From an uncultured Eubacteriales bacterium (GTDB lineage Bacteria > Bacillota > Clostridia > Peptostreptococcales > Anaerovoracaceae), in contig OMZI01000006.1 of the NCBI GenBank assembly GCA_900315485.1, positions 1 through 64,000 on the forward strand: a stretch of DNA of 64,000 nucleotides, read 5' to 3'. The notes under the pieces were generated by a model. That model saw nothing but the letters and a program-made list of their open reading frames with translations. It was not told the DNA's origin and did not search any database. This document shows, in pieces, positions 25,840 through 33,835 of the stretch. Position numbers and translations under genes: made by a program. Each line of letters opens with the position of its first letter. Positions within the stretch are counted from its first letter, which is position 1.

Positions 25840-26125
25840 GAAGCCGTGCAAAGGTTGTGGCGCAACAATTGTATATTACGAAGATTGGGATCATATTCCG
25901 AATTACTGCAAAGAATGTAAAGATAGTTTTCAGTCGGACGGATATAAACTTCGATTTGATCCAAATCGAGGGAAGAACGATTTCTTATTTGAAAAGCACG
26001 ATGGGCACGGGCATGTCGTGATTGACGACAGTGGGAACGTTCATTATGTCCGCAATCAATATGATCCGAAGAAAAAGGGAGACAGAGACGCAGCGGTATC
26101 CTATGATGATAGAACAAGGCTGTGA
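25802..26125 (+). pseudogene. zinc-ribbon protein, 3' fragment
   Basis: In a different frame from the truncated ATPase, this stretch encodes about 107 residues to a stop, with no start codon: a basic lead-in (KKYRERLRREKP), a four-cysteine zinc ribbon (CKGCG, then CKEC about 24 residues on), and a polar tail with FEKHDGHGHVVIDDSG. A TAA lies just upstream in frame, so the N-terminal part is lost. I do not recognise the parent family. Confidence 0.5.
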
Positions 26126-26168
26126 GTATGGGCCGTAGACTAAGATAAGAACAAAGGAGAGAAAGACA

Positions 26169-26975
26169 ATGATTCTGGAATATCTGATATCAGATGAACA
26201 AAATGCGGATGCTTGCTTGGCTATCATTGATCAGACAAAGGCAGTGTCGAACAAGAAGCAGCTGATCGATTCCCACTACATAGTCACAGCCTTTTTGAAA
26301 AGCGACTCTGATACATCAGCAATTGCCTTATCTAAACTGCATGAGGATATAATGTTGGCAGTCGATTGTACGGTGCTCACGGATGAGAGCTCCGCATACT
26401 ACGATAGAGTGTTGTTTCCTTTGATTAACGAATTTGAGAGGAAGCTCAGGAAATTGCTATACTCCGCAAGCGTGATAAATGGCGTGGGGAATAACCAAAT
26501 TGCTGATCTTGAATCTAAGGACTTTGGCGAGCTGTTTACACTGCTCTTCCGGGATGATGAGTATTGGAAGAACGTGAAAGTCTTTGTCAATGACCAGAAG
26601 AAGGGAACCGTTGGATGGCAGGGCTTCGCCGGGGAGTTGCAGAGCTTCCTTCAGAGTGCAACAGAACAGCCATTGTGGGATAGGCTGCTTCCAGGAAAAG
26701 CTCCGTTACTGAGAGAAAGCTTCAGCGATGTCCAGAAATATCGGAATGATGTCATGCATGCCCACTACATCAAGCGGAAAGACTACCGTGACATCAAACG
26801 GTTGTTTACCAATATCAATGCTGAAATTGATGAGGCAATTGAGAGCCTTGCCAACGGAGCCTTGGTTCCCGAAACATACAATGAAGATCTGGAGAATGCA
26901 TTAGCGTATCTCACAGACCACGAAGAGAACTATATTACTGATCACGATGGAAATCGGATAATGCTGAAAATATAG
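26169..26975 (+). CDS. HEPN-like domain protein
   Basis: A 268-residue cytoplasmic protein with no close family I can name. The C-terminal half shows HEPN-type features: a helix FERKLRKLLYSASVING (about 95-110) and the R-N-x-x-x-H motif in VQKYRNDVMHAHYIKRKDY (about 195-213). HEPN domains are frequently RNases in toxin and abortive-infection systems, and RN-x3-H is their usual catalytic motif. The N-terminal ~80 residues are a separate helical region. It has an AAGGAG site (26154-26159) and sits among defence-like remnants, so an RNase-based defence role is a reasonable hypothesis. Confidence 0.6.
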   Translation: MILEYLISDEQNADACLAIIDQTKAVSNKKQLIDSHYIVTAFLKSDSDTSAIALSKLHEDIMLAVDCTVLTDESSAYYDRVLFPLINEFERKLRKLLYSASVINGVGNNQIADLESKDFGELFTLLFRDDEYWKNVKVFVNDQKKGTVGWQGFAGELQSFLQSATEQPLWDRLLPGKAPLLRESFSDVQKYRNDVMHAHYIKRKDYRDIKRLFTNINAEIDEAIESLANGALVPETYNEDLENALAYLTDHEENYITDHDGNRIMLKI

Positions 26976-27023
26976 GGTAAGGAATGCTGGTACAATAAGA
27001 TCGGAAGGCAGAGGTGATGAGGT

Positions 27024-27224
27024 ATGGAAACCCCAGATGTATCAACATTAAAAACCGAGATTGCTGTCCTCGAAGGAATTATCTGGGAAAAGAAGGAGCA
27101 GCTGCGAATTGCGGAAGCAATCGAAAAACAGAAAGACGATCTGTGGCGAAAGCATGTTGTGGTAACATCTCAACTGGTTGTTAATAATATTAAGCACAAG
27201 AACAATGTTGTACCAAAGGCATGA
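27024..27224 (+). CDS. small coiled-coil protein
   Basis: A 66-residue protein with a heptad-like helix (LKTEIAVLEGIIWEKKEQLRI) and a basic tail. GAGGT precedes ATG 27024. It lies 48 bases after the HEPN-like gene in the same direction and could be its partner. No family recognised. Confidence 0.4.
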   Translation: METPDVSTLKTEIAVLEGIIWEKKEQLRIAEAIEKQKDDLWRKHVVVTSQLVVNNIKHKNNVVPKA

Positions 27225-27298
27225 ATAATGATGGCATATTTGGTATAATTCTTGTTGTTCTCGATTAATGGTTTATTATTTCATGATAGGAACATGAG

Positions 27299-27796
27299 AT
27301 GACTTGTAGCGATATATTGAATTTGATTGCGATAGTTGTTATACCAATAGTTGCAGTATGGTTAGGCAAATACTTGCAAGATCGTGCCGAACTGCGTAAG
27401 GATAAAATGAATGTCTTCATGTCTGTTATGACATTTCGATATGGTTGGTCTCCAGAAGGTGTTAAGGCGCTAAATAGTATTCATATTGTTTTTTCTGATG
27501 ACAAGGACGTACGTGAATCCTGGAGAAAGTATTATATGGAACTATGCAAGCCTGTTCAAAATAATGAAGAGATGAAGCGGAGAGAAGATGCAATGTACAA
27601 TCTTCTCGAAAGTATGGCTAAGAATCTTGGATATTTGGATGAAATAACGAGAGAAGATATAAGAAATCCATATGTACCGCAAGCCATGATTGACACTATA
27701 AATACAAATACGGCGATGCAAGCAGGCATGCTTAATATCGTCCAGCAATGGAACTCAAGTATTGTGGAATCGGAAAAACATATAGAGACAGAATAG
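27299..27796 (+). CDS. DUF6680-like membrane-anchored protein
   Basis: A 165-residue protein with one N-terminal membrane helix (ILNLIAIVVIPIVAVWLG) followed by a cytosolic domain similar in pattern to DUF6680: FMSVMTFRYGWSPEGVKALNSIHIVFSDDKDVRESW, then LLESMAKNLGYLD and IRNPYVPQAM. The function is unknown; such proteins are scattered in accessory islands. It ends about 240 bases before the HipA-like pair. Confidence 0.55.
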   Translation: MTCSDILNLIAIVVIPIVAVWLGKYLQDRAELRKDKMNVFMSVMTFRYGWSPEGVKALNSIHIVFSDDKDVRESWRKYYMELCKPVQNNEEMKRREDAMYNLLESMAKNLGYLDEITREDIRNPYVPQAMIDTINTNTAMQAGMLNIVQQWNSSIVESEKHIETE

Positions 27797-28035
27797 GATA
27801 ACAGTATCAATAGGTTACCGAAAAATAGATAGAATTATATAGTAAATGGAACAATACAAAATGTAGTAAGTGGTTCGAATAAAATGCAATATAGCTGAGA
27901 CGTAAAAACTTGCTGCATTATAAAGATATGCATCATTTGCATTTCTATAAGATTATCCTTAATAATTATATAATCCATTTTATTTTTTACGGATTAACTA
28001 TTATATTGACAGGTAGATCATAATCAACATATCCA

Positions 28036-28830
28036 ATGCTTCAGGTAATAGAAATAATAGATCTTTTGGATCAAGGAGTAACAGAGCCAATAAAATGCAA
28101 GCTTTCTGATAACTCTATGGCAATAGTAAAGTATCCCAATAATGCTAGAGGGACTGCTGTCATTGTAAATGAGTTCATTGGATTCAGTTTAGCGAGAAAA
28201 ATTGGGATAACCGTTCCTGATTTTGGTATTTGCGAGTTATCCTTAGATGCAATTAATGCAATAAATGATTTAGAAGAAATAGATGAAAGAAATGCAGGAA
28301 AGTGCTTTTATACAGTAGAACTAAATAATACAGTACCTACCATTATAAGAGGCAGTGTAAAAAATAGAGAGACGGAAAAGATTATTTTATTAGATCATAT
28401 TTTGAATAATTTTGATAGACATGATGGCAATATTCTAATGAGTATAGCAACCGGTCTGTTATATATAATCGATTTTTCGCATATTTTCTCAAAAGGGCCT
28501 TATCCTAATTATGATTCTGACTATGTTCACAGAGGAAAGAATGATAATTTGTATCTCTATGATACTATTTTGAAAGAGAATAGAGATGTGTATGAAAATC
28601 TTTCTTTGTGGTGTGGATATGATGATAGACGTATGATGATTGAGGCTGAAAACATTCAAAACATACTGGACCGCCAATTCATAAAAGAAGTCCTTGATAG
28701 CATTCCACAAAGTTGGAGCGATGCAATTGGCGGAAAAGATATACTGCGTACTATAGAAGAGTTCATTAATTTTAGAGTATCGCATATTAATGAGATATGC
28801 AGTTACATTATTGCGGAGAATAGGAGATAG
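28036..28830 (+). CDS. HipA-like kinase
   Basis: A 264-residue protein resembling the compact HipA-like kinase family (HipA_2 type). The N-terminus has the nucleotide-binding strand region (KCKLSDNSMAIVKYPNN, then NEFIGFSLARKIGI). The catalytic loop reads HILNNFDRHDGNILM, and the metal-binding aspartate is in YIIDFSHIF. HipA kinases phosphorylate translation factors in toxin-antitoxin systems; the substrate of this branch is unknown. TTGACA at 28006-28011 is a possible -35 element, but no clear ribosome binding site precedes ATG 28036. It is two bases from the DUF3037 gene. AT-rich. Confidence 0.7.
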   Translation: MLQVIEIIDLLDQGVTEPIKCKLSDNSMAIVKYPNNARGTAVIVNEFIGFSLARKIGITVPDFGICELSLDAINAINDLEEIDERNAGKCFYTVELNNTVPTIIRGSVKNRETEKIILLDHILNNFDRHDGNILMSIATGLLYIIDFSHIFSKGPYPNYDSDYVHRGKNDNLYLYDTILKENRDVYENLSLWCGYDDRRMMIEAENIQNILDRQFIKEVLDSIPQSWSDAIGGKDILRTIEEFINFRVSHINEICSYIIAENRR

Positions 28831-28832
28831 TT

Positions 28833-29582
28833 ATGGAAAAAATAATGAAATATTCAGTTTTGCGTTATTCTCCTACTATTATTTCAGGTGAACAGATTAA
28901 TTTGGGAATAATATTTGATGCACCTGCAGATAATTATCGTGAATTCAGATACACCAAGAAGTTTAATAGGTTAACGTCTTTCGATGATGAAATAGATATT
29001 AATATTGTAAAGGCATTAATGAGAAACATTAAAGAAGATGTCGAAGGAACAGTGATGTCCTCTGGTGTGTTTGATATTGAAGAATATGTAAAGTTTTTTA
29101 TTAATGATTTTCATTTTGAGAAGCCAAAGAAGATTTTATATGATGATATTAGAGAAGTAACTGAATCTGTGAACAAAACATATTTCAGATTTGATTATGA
29201 TAAGAAAGATCGTCCTACTGGAGCAGATGATAAAAGAATGTTTGCAAGACTGATAAGGGATTCAGGGAAGAGTGTTCAACTTAATCAAAAAGTATCTGGA
29301 AAATTTGATGAAATCATTACCTATGACTTAATCACGAACGATTATAAGGTGAAATTCTTTGACTTTGATAACAAAGACCTTAGTAAATCCATTAACACAG
29401 CTAAAACATGGGCATGGAATGGGGCTCATAATTCGGGAAAAGATGTCCTGATAGTCTACCGCTATGATGATAAAGAAGTTGAAAACGATGTTCATTTCAA
29501 ATCAATTATGAGAATTCTGCAAGAGTCTGGGATAAAGGTAGTAGATGTAGAAAATGGACTGAAACTATTTCAGGAAAACTGA
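28833..29582 (+). CDS. DUF3037 family protein
   Basis: A 249-residue protein with the DUF3037 N-terminal signature (KYSVLRYSPTIISGEQINLGIIFD). DUF3037 genes are commonly paired with HipA-like kinases, as here, and the two-base gap implies co-translation. The role may be antitoxin, substrate or adaptor; the sequence cannot decide. The C-terminal half (about 150-245) has a mixed alpha/beta pattern with AKTWAWNGAHNSGKDVLIVYR. A terminator follows at 29656. Confidence 0.7.
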   Translation: MEKIMKYSVLRYSPTIISGEQINLGIIFDAPADNYREFRYTKKFNRLTSFDDEIDINIVKALMRNIKEDVEGTVMSSGVFDIEEYVKFFINDFHFEKPKKILYDDIREVTESVNKTYFRFDYDKKDRPTGADDKRMFARLIRDSGKSVQLNQKVSGKFDEIITYDLITNDYKVKFFDFDNKDLSKSINTAKTWAWNGAHNSGKDVLIVYRYDDKEVENDVHFKSIMRILQESGIKVVDVENGLKLFQEN

Positions 29583-29655
29583 TAATTAGATATATACCGA
29601 ATACTTAAAGCGGAATAAAATTACCATTATTCCATTAATGAAATGAGTGTGATAT

Positions 29656-29688
29656 AAGCGTGCACAACAGATGCTGTGTACGCTTTTT
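29656..29688 (+). terminator. terminator at the island/core boundary
   Basis: AAGCGTGCACA (29656-29666) pairs with TGTGTACGCTT (29675-29685) with one mismatch and is followed by TTT. Base composition changes from AT-rich to GC-richer just after it. Confidence 0.65.
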
Positions 29689-29735
29689 ACGAAAGAGCTA
29701 AACCTCATATTTCTATAGACTTAAGGAGAACATTA

Positions 29736-30464
29736 ATGAAACTTCTCATCATCCGGCATGGGGATCCGGACTACAAGAATGATACGCTGACCGAAAAGGG
29801 GTGGCGCGAGGCTGAGTGCCTTGCTGAGATGCTCTCCAAGCATGACATCACTGCCTTATACATGTCCCCGCTTGGCAGAGCAAAGGACACTGCTTCGGTT
29901 ACCCTTAAGAAGATGGGGCGTGATGCAGAGGTGATGCCATGGCTGCGTGAATTCGATACACGCATATCCAGACCGGATGATCCTGAAAAACCACGCATAT
30001 CGTGGGACTGGCTTCCGCAGGACTGGACAGTAGACCCGCGGATGTATCAGGCAGACCATTGGTATGAAAATGAGCACTTCGCCGACAGTGGCGTATTCGA
30101 GGAATACACTCATGTAACAGAACAGTTCGATGAACTTCTCGCGAGACACGGATACAGGCGTGAAGGCGGCTACTACCGCGTAGAGAGGCCTAATCACGAT
30201 ACCATAGCTCTGTTCTGCCATTTCGGCGTTGAGAGTGTGCTCCTGAGTCACCTATGGGGTGTATCTCCGATGGTCGTGTGGCATGGCCTATGTGCGCAGC
30301 CGTCATCGGTCACAACACTTGTAACTGAGGAAAGACGTGAGGGGATAGCCTCGTTCAGGATGCTGTCGTTCGGTGAGACGACGCATTTATATACTCACAA
30401 TGAGGAACCGTCATTTGCGGCCCGGTTCTGCGAGTGCTACACTGATGATACCAGGCATGACTGA
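29736..30464 (+). CDS. histidine phosphatase family protein
   Basis: A phosphoglycerate mutase-like phosphatase of 242 residues. The catalytic histidine is in LLIIRHGDPDY at the N-terminus. The second phosphate-pocket residues are in SPLGRAKDT and the late histidine in ALFCHFGVESVLLSHL. The substrate is unknown; the insert around 70-130 (SWDWLPQDW) is typical of a branch found in Clostridia. ATG 29736 follows AAGGAG at 29723-29728. It is the first gene of chromosome-like composition after the accessory island. Confidence 0.8.
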   Translation: MKLLIIRHGDPDYKNDTLTEKGWREAECLAEMLSKHDITALYMSPLGRAKDTASVTLKKMGRDAEVMPWLREFDTRISRPDDPEKPRISWDWLPQDWTVDPRMYQADHWYENEHFADSGVFEEYTHVTEQFDELLARHGYRREGGYYRVERPNHDTIALFCHFGVESVLLSHLWGVSPMVVWHGLCAQPSSVTTLVTEERREGIASFRMLSFGETTHLYTHNEEPSFAARFCECYTDDTRHD

Positions 30465-30513
30465 GATATACTCATTATAGAGAGTCTTGGGTGAATGAAC
30501 GGGGGTGATCACT

Positions 30514-31074
30514 ATGACTGGAAAGAAGAAGTTGCTGACTGCTGCAATCATTATGATCCTTGCTGCATCTCTGGCTCTTGCTGCCTGCAGTCCGGATAAG
30601 CCTGCAGAGCAGAGCGATGATGCTGCAGAGCAGGGTACGGATACAATAGAACAGGGCTGGGAATACTTTGATACAGTCAATCCACTCGGACAGACTTACA
30701 GCGATCTCAGCGGGCGGTATGAATCTCTGGAAGAATCCGGAGTCTTTGACGGGGGCGTTGTACTGCAGGCAAACAAGCAGGAGTTCTACATCGGTTTCCC
30801 GAAATATTCCAAGGACGAGATAGAAGATACAGACACATGCACTTCCGTATACGGCACGCTTGAGACTGTATTCGGCATAACTAAATCATATGCCTCAGAT
30901 GATCTTGAGAACATTTTGTCCGTCACCTGGAAAGAGGATTATGATAATGCATTCTATGCTGAGGCTGAAAGGCCGGACGGCAAGTATATAATAGTACTGA
31001 ATGTAGAGACGATAAATGAGCTGTACAGCCCGTTTACAACAGTAAGTGTGTTCACACAGAACGCTGAAAGTTAG
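30514..31074 (+). CDS. lipoprotein of unknown function
   Basis: A 186-residue lipoprotein. The signal peptide (about 1-25, KKLLTAAIIMILAASLALAAC) ends in a lipobox with the acylated cysteine, followed by a short acidic linker (EQSDDAAEQGTD) and a folded domain (about 45-186) of mixed alpha/beta pattern. No family recognised. GGGGGTGAT precedes ATG 30514. A terminator follows at 31097. Confidence 0.7.
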   Translation: MTGKKKLLTAAIIMILAASLALAACSPDKPAEQSDDAAEQGTDTIEQGWEYFDTVNPLGQTYSDLSGRYESLEESGVFDGGVVLQANKQEFYIGFPKYSKDEIEDTDTCTSVYGTLETVFGITKSYASDDLENILSVTWKEDYDNAFYAEAERPDGKYIIVLNVETINELYSPFTTVSVFTQNAES

Positions 31075-31096
31075 CGGAATGATCGCGCATAAATGT

Positions 31097-31131
31097 AAAC
31101 TGCCGGTAGATTGATTCATGCCGGCAGTTTT
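31097..31131 (+). terminator. intrinsic terminator
   Basis: AAACTGCCGG (31097-31106) and CCGGCAGTTT (31121-31130) form a perfect 10-bp stem with the T-run on the 3' side. It ends the lipoprotein gene. Confidence 0.8.
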
Positions 31132-31164
31132 GCTATCTTTGCTCTACGAGGGGAGGTGATAAGC

Positions 31165-32031
31165 ATGACACCGAGATTTGGCAAATATATAAGACAACTT
31201 CGCACGGACAATGGAATGACGCAGGCTGCTCTGGCGGCCAGGCTGCATGTTACGGACAAGGCAGTCTCCAAGTGGGAACGTGACCTGTCATACCCGGATA
31301 TAAGCCTCTTCCCGCGGCTTGCAGAAGTACTGGGCGTGAGCGTAAGTGAGCTTATCAGTGCAGCTGATAACGGCGGAGAGCCTGAACAGCTGACTCAGAT
31401 ATACCGGGTATCCCACGATATCCGTACACCTATACATATAATCATCGGATGCACTGACCTTGTAGAGAGGTATGCGGACGACCCTGATCAGAGAAGAAGA
31501 TACCTTGAATTCATACGCATCTCCGGTAAGTATCTTCTGGAGAGATGCGAGCAGCTCGGGAAGACTGCTTCACATCCTGATGACAATGCTGCAGACCTCG
31601 AGGAATACTTCCGTACTCATGCAGACAGCACCAGCCGTGCAGGATATGATTTTACCGGCAAGCGTATCCTGATCGTAGATGACATGGAACTCAACCGTGA
31701 GATCGCGGGTGAGATCATAAGAGAATCAGGTGCGGAGACAGTGTACTGCGGTGATGGGCTTGAATGCGTCACGATGATCGAGTCGTCACCTGCCGGGTTC
31801 TTTGACCTGATACTCATGGACCTGTCAATGCCTGTCATGGACGGGATACAGGCCACTGAGAAAATAAGGAGCTTAGCTGACAGCATCAAATCCAAGATAC
31901 CTGTAATTGCCATGACAGCTAATGTATCTGACAATGACAGGAAGAAGGCGTTTGATGCCGGAATGAACGGATTTGCAGAAAAGCCTATAGACACAGACGC
32001 CCTCTATGAACTTATGAAGCAGAATCTGTAA
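31165..32031 (+). CDS. HTH - HisKA - receiver hybrid regulator
   Basis: A 288-residue fusion. Residues 3-65 are an XRE helix-turn-helix (YIRQLRTDNGMTQAALAARL, AVSKWERDLSYPD). Residues about 78-140 are a histidine kinase dimerisation domain with the H-box VSHDIRTPIHIIIGC. Residues about 165-288 are a receiver with all key residues: the DD pair in ILIVDDMELNRE, the acceptor Asp in DLILMDLSMPVMDG, Thr in AMTANV and Lys in AEKPID. The HATPase_c domain that would phosphorylate the histidine is absent, so phosphate must come from another kinase or from small-molecule donors. GGGAGGTGAT sets ATG 31165. The DNA targets are unknown. Confidence 0.8.
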   Translation: MTPRFGKYIRQLRTDNGMTQAALAARLHVTDKAVSKWERDLSYPDISLFPRLAEVLGVSVSELISAADNGGEPEQLTQIYRVSHDIRTPIHIIIGCTDLVERYADDPDQRRRYLEFIRISGKYLLERCEQLGKTASHPDDNAADLEEYFRTHADSTSRAGYDFTGKRILIVDDMELNREIAGEIIRESGAETVYCGDGLECVTMIESSPAGFFDLILMDLSMPVMDGIQATEKIRSLADSIKSKIPVIAMTANVSDNDRKKAFDAGMNGFAEKPIDTDALYELMKQNL

Positions 32032-32056
32032 TTCCGATGCTCTTTTCCCCTGAATT

Positions 32057-32090
32057 GACCGCTGTACGGTAATGCCTGCAGCGGTCTTTT
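32057..32090 (+). terminator. intrinsic terminator
   Basis: GACCGCTG (32057-32064) pairs with CAGCGGTC (32079-32086), followed by TTTT. It ends the hybrid regulator gene. The 338-base gap to 32,370 otherwise holds only the promoter and palindrome listed next. Confidence 0.8.
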
Positions 32091-32245
32091 CATGCGTGAA
32101 AAGGAAATGGCAAGGGAAAACAAGGGGAAAGACTTATGTTTACTGTAACATAATTATAGTAAAACAGACTCGGACAAAGGAGAATCAGATGCCCCGGACT
32201 GTGTGATTTCTTTCTGAAATTATTGTGAAGTCATATCCTGTGCAG

Positions 32246-32275
32246 TTGAAAAAGTATCCTTCTGTTTGCTATAAT
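32246..32275 (+). promoter_or_regulatory. sigma-70-type promoter
   Basis: TTGAAA (32246-32251) and TATAAT (32270-32275) are separated by 18 bases. It reads towards the SH3/lysozyme-like gene, with a 5' leader of about 90 bases. Confidence 0.7.
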
Positions 32276-32303
32276 ATGTACTGCGTTTACAATAAATTTT
32301 TAG

Positions 32304-32323
32304 ATGTAAAGGCTACTTTACAT
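32304..32323. promoter_or_regulatory. ATGTAAAG-N4-CTTTACAT palindrome
   Basis: A perfect 8-bp inverted repeat with a 4-base spacer in the leader just after the expected transcription start, followed by TTTTTG. It could be an operator or an AT-rich attenuator hairpin. A near copy lies at 36522-36540. Confidence 0.5.
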
Positions 32324-32369
32324 TTTTGTTATAGGCTGAAAAAGGGACGGAAATACAGGGTAAAGACTG

Positions 32370-33176
32370 ATGGAAGCAGTATTACAGGGAAACGCAGCGG
32401 TCAAGAATTACAACAGTAAACACTTCAGACCTGAGATCAGGAAGGGTCTGTCCAGGGCTGTACTGAAGAACATTGTTGCGATCGAAATGATAATCGCAGC
32501 AGTCCTTTGCTGTATTCTTTTCCTGACCTGCTGGAACAGGGCCATAAATGCAAGAGAGCAGGCTGTAATTACGAGTTTTACCGATTTTGATTCTCAGAAT
32601 TTTGCTGCTATGGCAGGACATTCTATCAATGCAGCTGAGGAAGAGGTCAAGAAGGAAGTAGATCAGAGTGTGTGGGCTACTCAGGGAGTATATTTCCGTA
32701 CTGGCCCGGGAACTGAGTATGAGGCTGCCGGGACCCTTGACAAGTATCAGGGTGTTCAGAGGATCGGCATCACATACAATGAGTGGAGCCAGGTCAAGGT
32801 GGACGGTGATGAGTACTATGTCTACAGTGATTTCCTGACTACTGAAGCGCCGCTTATCACGGCTACAGGAGCTAAGGGCGAATATCAGAGATATGCTCTG
32901 TCTCTTCTGTCTGAGTTCGGATGGGCGGATACTGAGATCACTCCGCTTATCAATCTGTGGAACAGGGAATCCGGATGGAATCCAAGTTCACATAACAGAA
33001 GCTCGGGTGCACATGGTATACCTCAGGCTCTGCCGGCGAGCAAGATGGCTGCATACGGAAGTGACTACTACACCAATGGAAAGACCCAGATCAGATGGGG
33101 CCTCAACTACATAGCCGGAAGATATGGGTCGCCTTCAAGAGCGTGGGCTCATTTCAGATCACATAACTGGTATTGA
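32370..33176 (+). CDS. membrane-anchored SH3/lysozyme-like cell-wall protein
   Basis: A 268-residue exported protein, probably a peptidoglycan-lytic enzyme. One membrane helix lies at about 35-55 (NIVAIEMIIAAVLCCILFLTC), so the protein is either anchored or cleaved there. A bacterial SH3 domain follows (about 105-155, VYFRTGPGTEYEAAGTL, YYVYSDFL). A C-terminal lysozyme/transglycosylase-like domain has a glutamate in LWNRESGWNP and the family-typical GAHGIPQALPASKMAAYG and RWGLNYIAGRYGSPSRAWAHF. The start is ATG 32370 with a weak binding site. The tail ends exactly at the conserved NWY. Confidence 0.75.
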   Translation: MEAVLQGNAAVKNYNSKHFRPEIRKGLSRAVLKNIVAIEMIIAAVLCCILFLTCWNRAINAREQAVITSFTDFDSQNFAAMAGHSINAAEEEVKKEVDQSVWATQGVYFRTGPGTEYEAAGTLDKYQGVQRIGITYNEWSQVKVDGDEYYVYSDFLTTEAPLITATGAKGEYQRYALSLLSEFGWADTEITPLINLWNRESGWNPSSHNRSSGAHGIPQALPASKMAAYGSDYYTNGKTQIRWGLNYIAGRYGSPSRAWAHFRSHNWY

Positions 33177-33220
33177 TGACTTCCTGCAGATGGTTAAGCA
33201 GATCGGAGCGGTACTGAACT

Positions 33221-33832
33221 ATGGATAACAGAGAAAAGACTGCAATAGTATTCATGGCTGACGGCATGGAGATGTGCGAGTGCCTCATCACTGTGGACAT
33301 TCTCAGAAGAGCAGGCGTTAAAGTTATCACTGCATCTGTAATGAAGGACAGGACCGTTACTGCATCACATCAGGTAAGGATAGAGGCCGATGTGCTTGCA
33401 GCCGATGCTGACTTTGCAGCCGCAGATATAATTATCCTTCCGGGTGGAAGAGTCGGAACTGAGAACCTTGCTGCTTCGGATATAGTAACAGGACAGTGCA
33501 GCAGATATGCCGGCGACAGCAGCAGATATGTAGCTGCTATATGTGCAGCGCCAAGTGTGCTGTCCGGTATCGGAATCCTGGACGGAAGGAAGGCGACATG
33601 CCATCCGGACTTTTCTGAAAAGGTGCAGGCAGGATCCAGTATCAGTGACGGCAATGCGGATATATCACCGCTTGTCACACTTACACATGAGAGTGTGACC
33701 GTTGACGGGAACATAATTACCGGGCAGGGACTCGGGGCGACGATGGACTTTGCCCTGTGCATTACAGAGATCCTTGCCGGGAAGGAAACTGCAGACGGGA
33801 TCGCTGCGGCGACCTGCTACAGATACAGATAG
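33221..33832 (+). CDS. DJ-1/PfpI family protein
   Basis: A 203-residue protein of the DJ-1/ThiJ/PfpI superfamily with the Glu in FMADGMEMCE and the nucleophile-elbow cysteine in AAICAAPSVL (about residue 108). Members include deglycases, glyoxalase III-type enzymes and chaperones; the exact activity cannot be read from the sequence. GGAG precedes ATG 33221 at a somewhat long distance. The next gene follows by three bases. Confidence 0.85.
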   Translation: MDNREKTAIVFMADGMEMCECLITVDILRRAGVKVITASVMKDRTVTASHQVRIEADVLAADADFAAADIIILPGGRVGTENLAASDIVTGQCSRYAGDSSRYVAAICAAPSVLSGIGILDGRKATCHPDFSEKVQAGSSISDGNADISPLVTLTHESVTVDGNIITGQGLGATMDFALCITEILAGKETADGIAAATCYRYR

Positions 33833-33835
33833 ACA

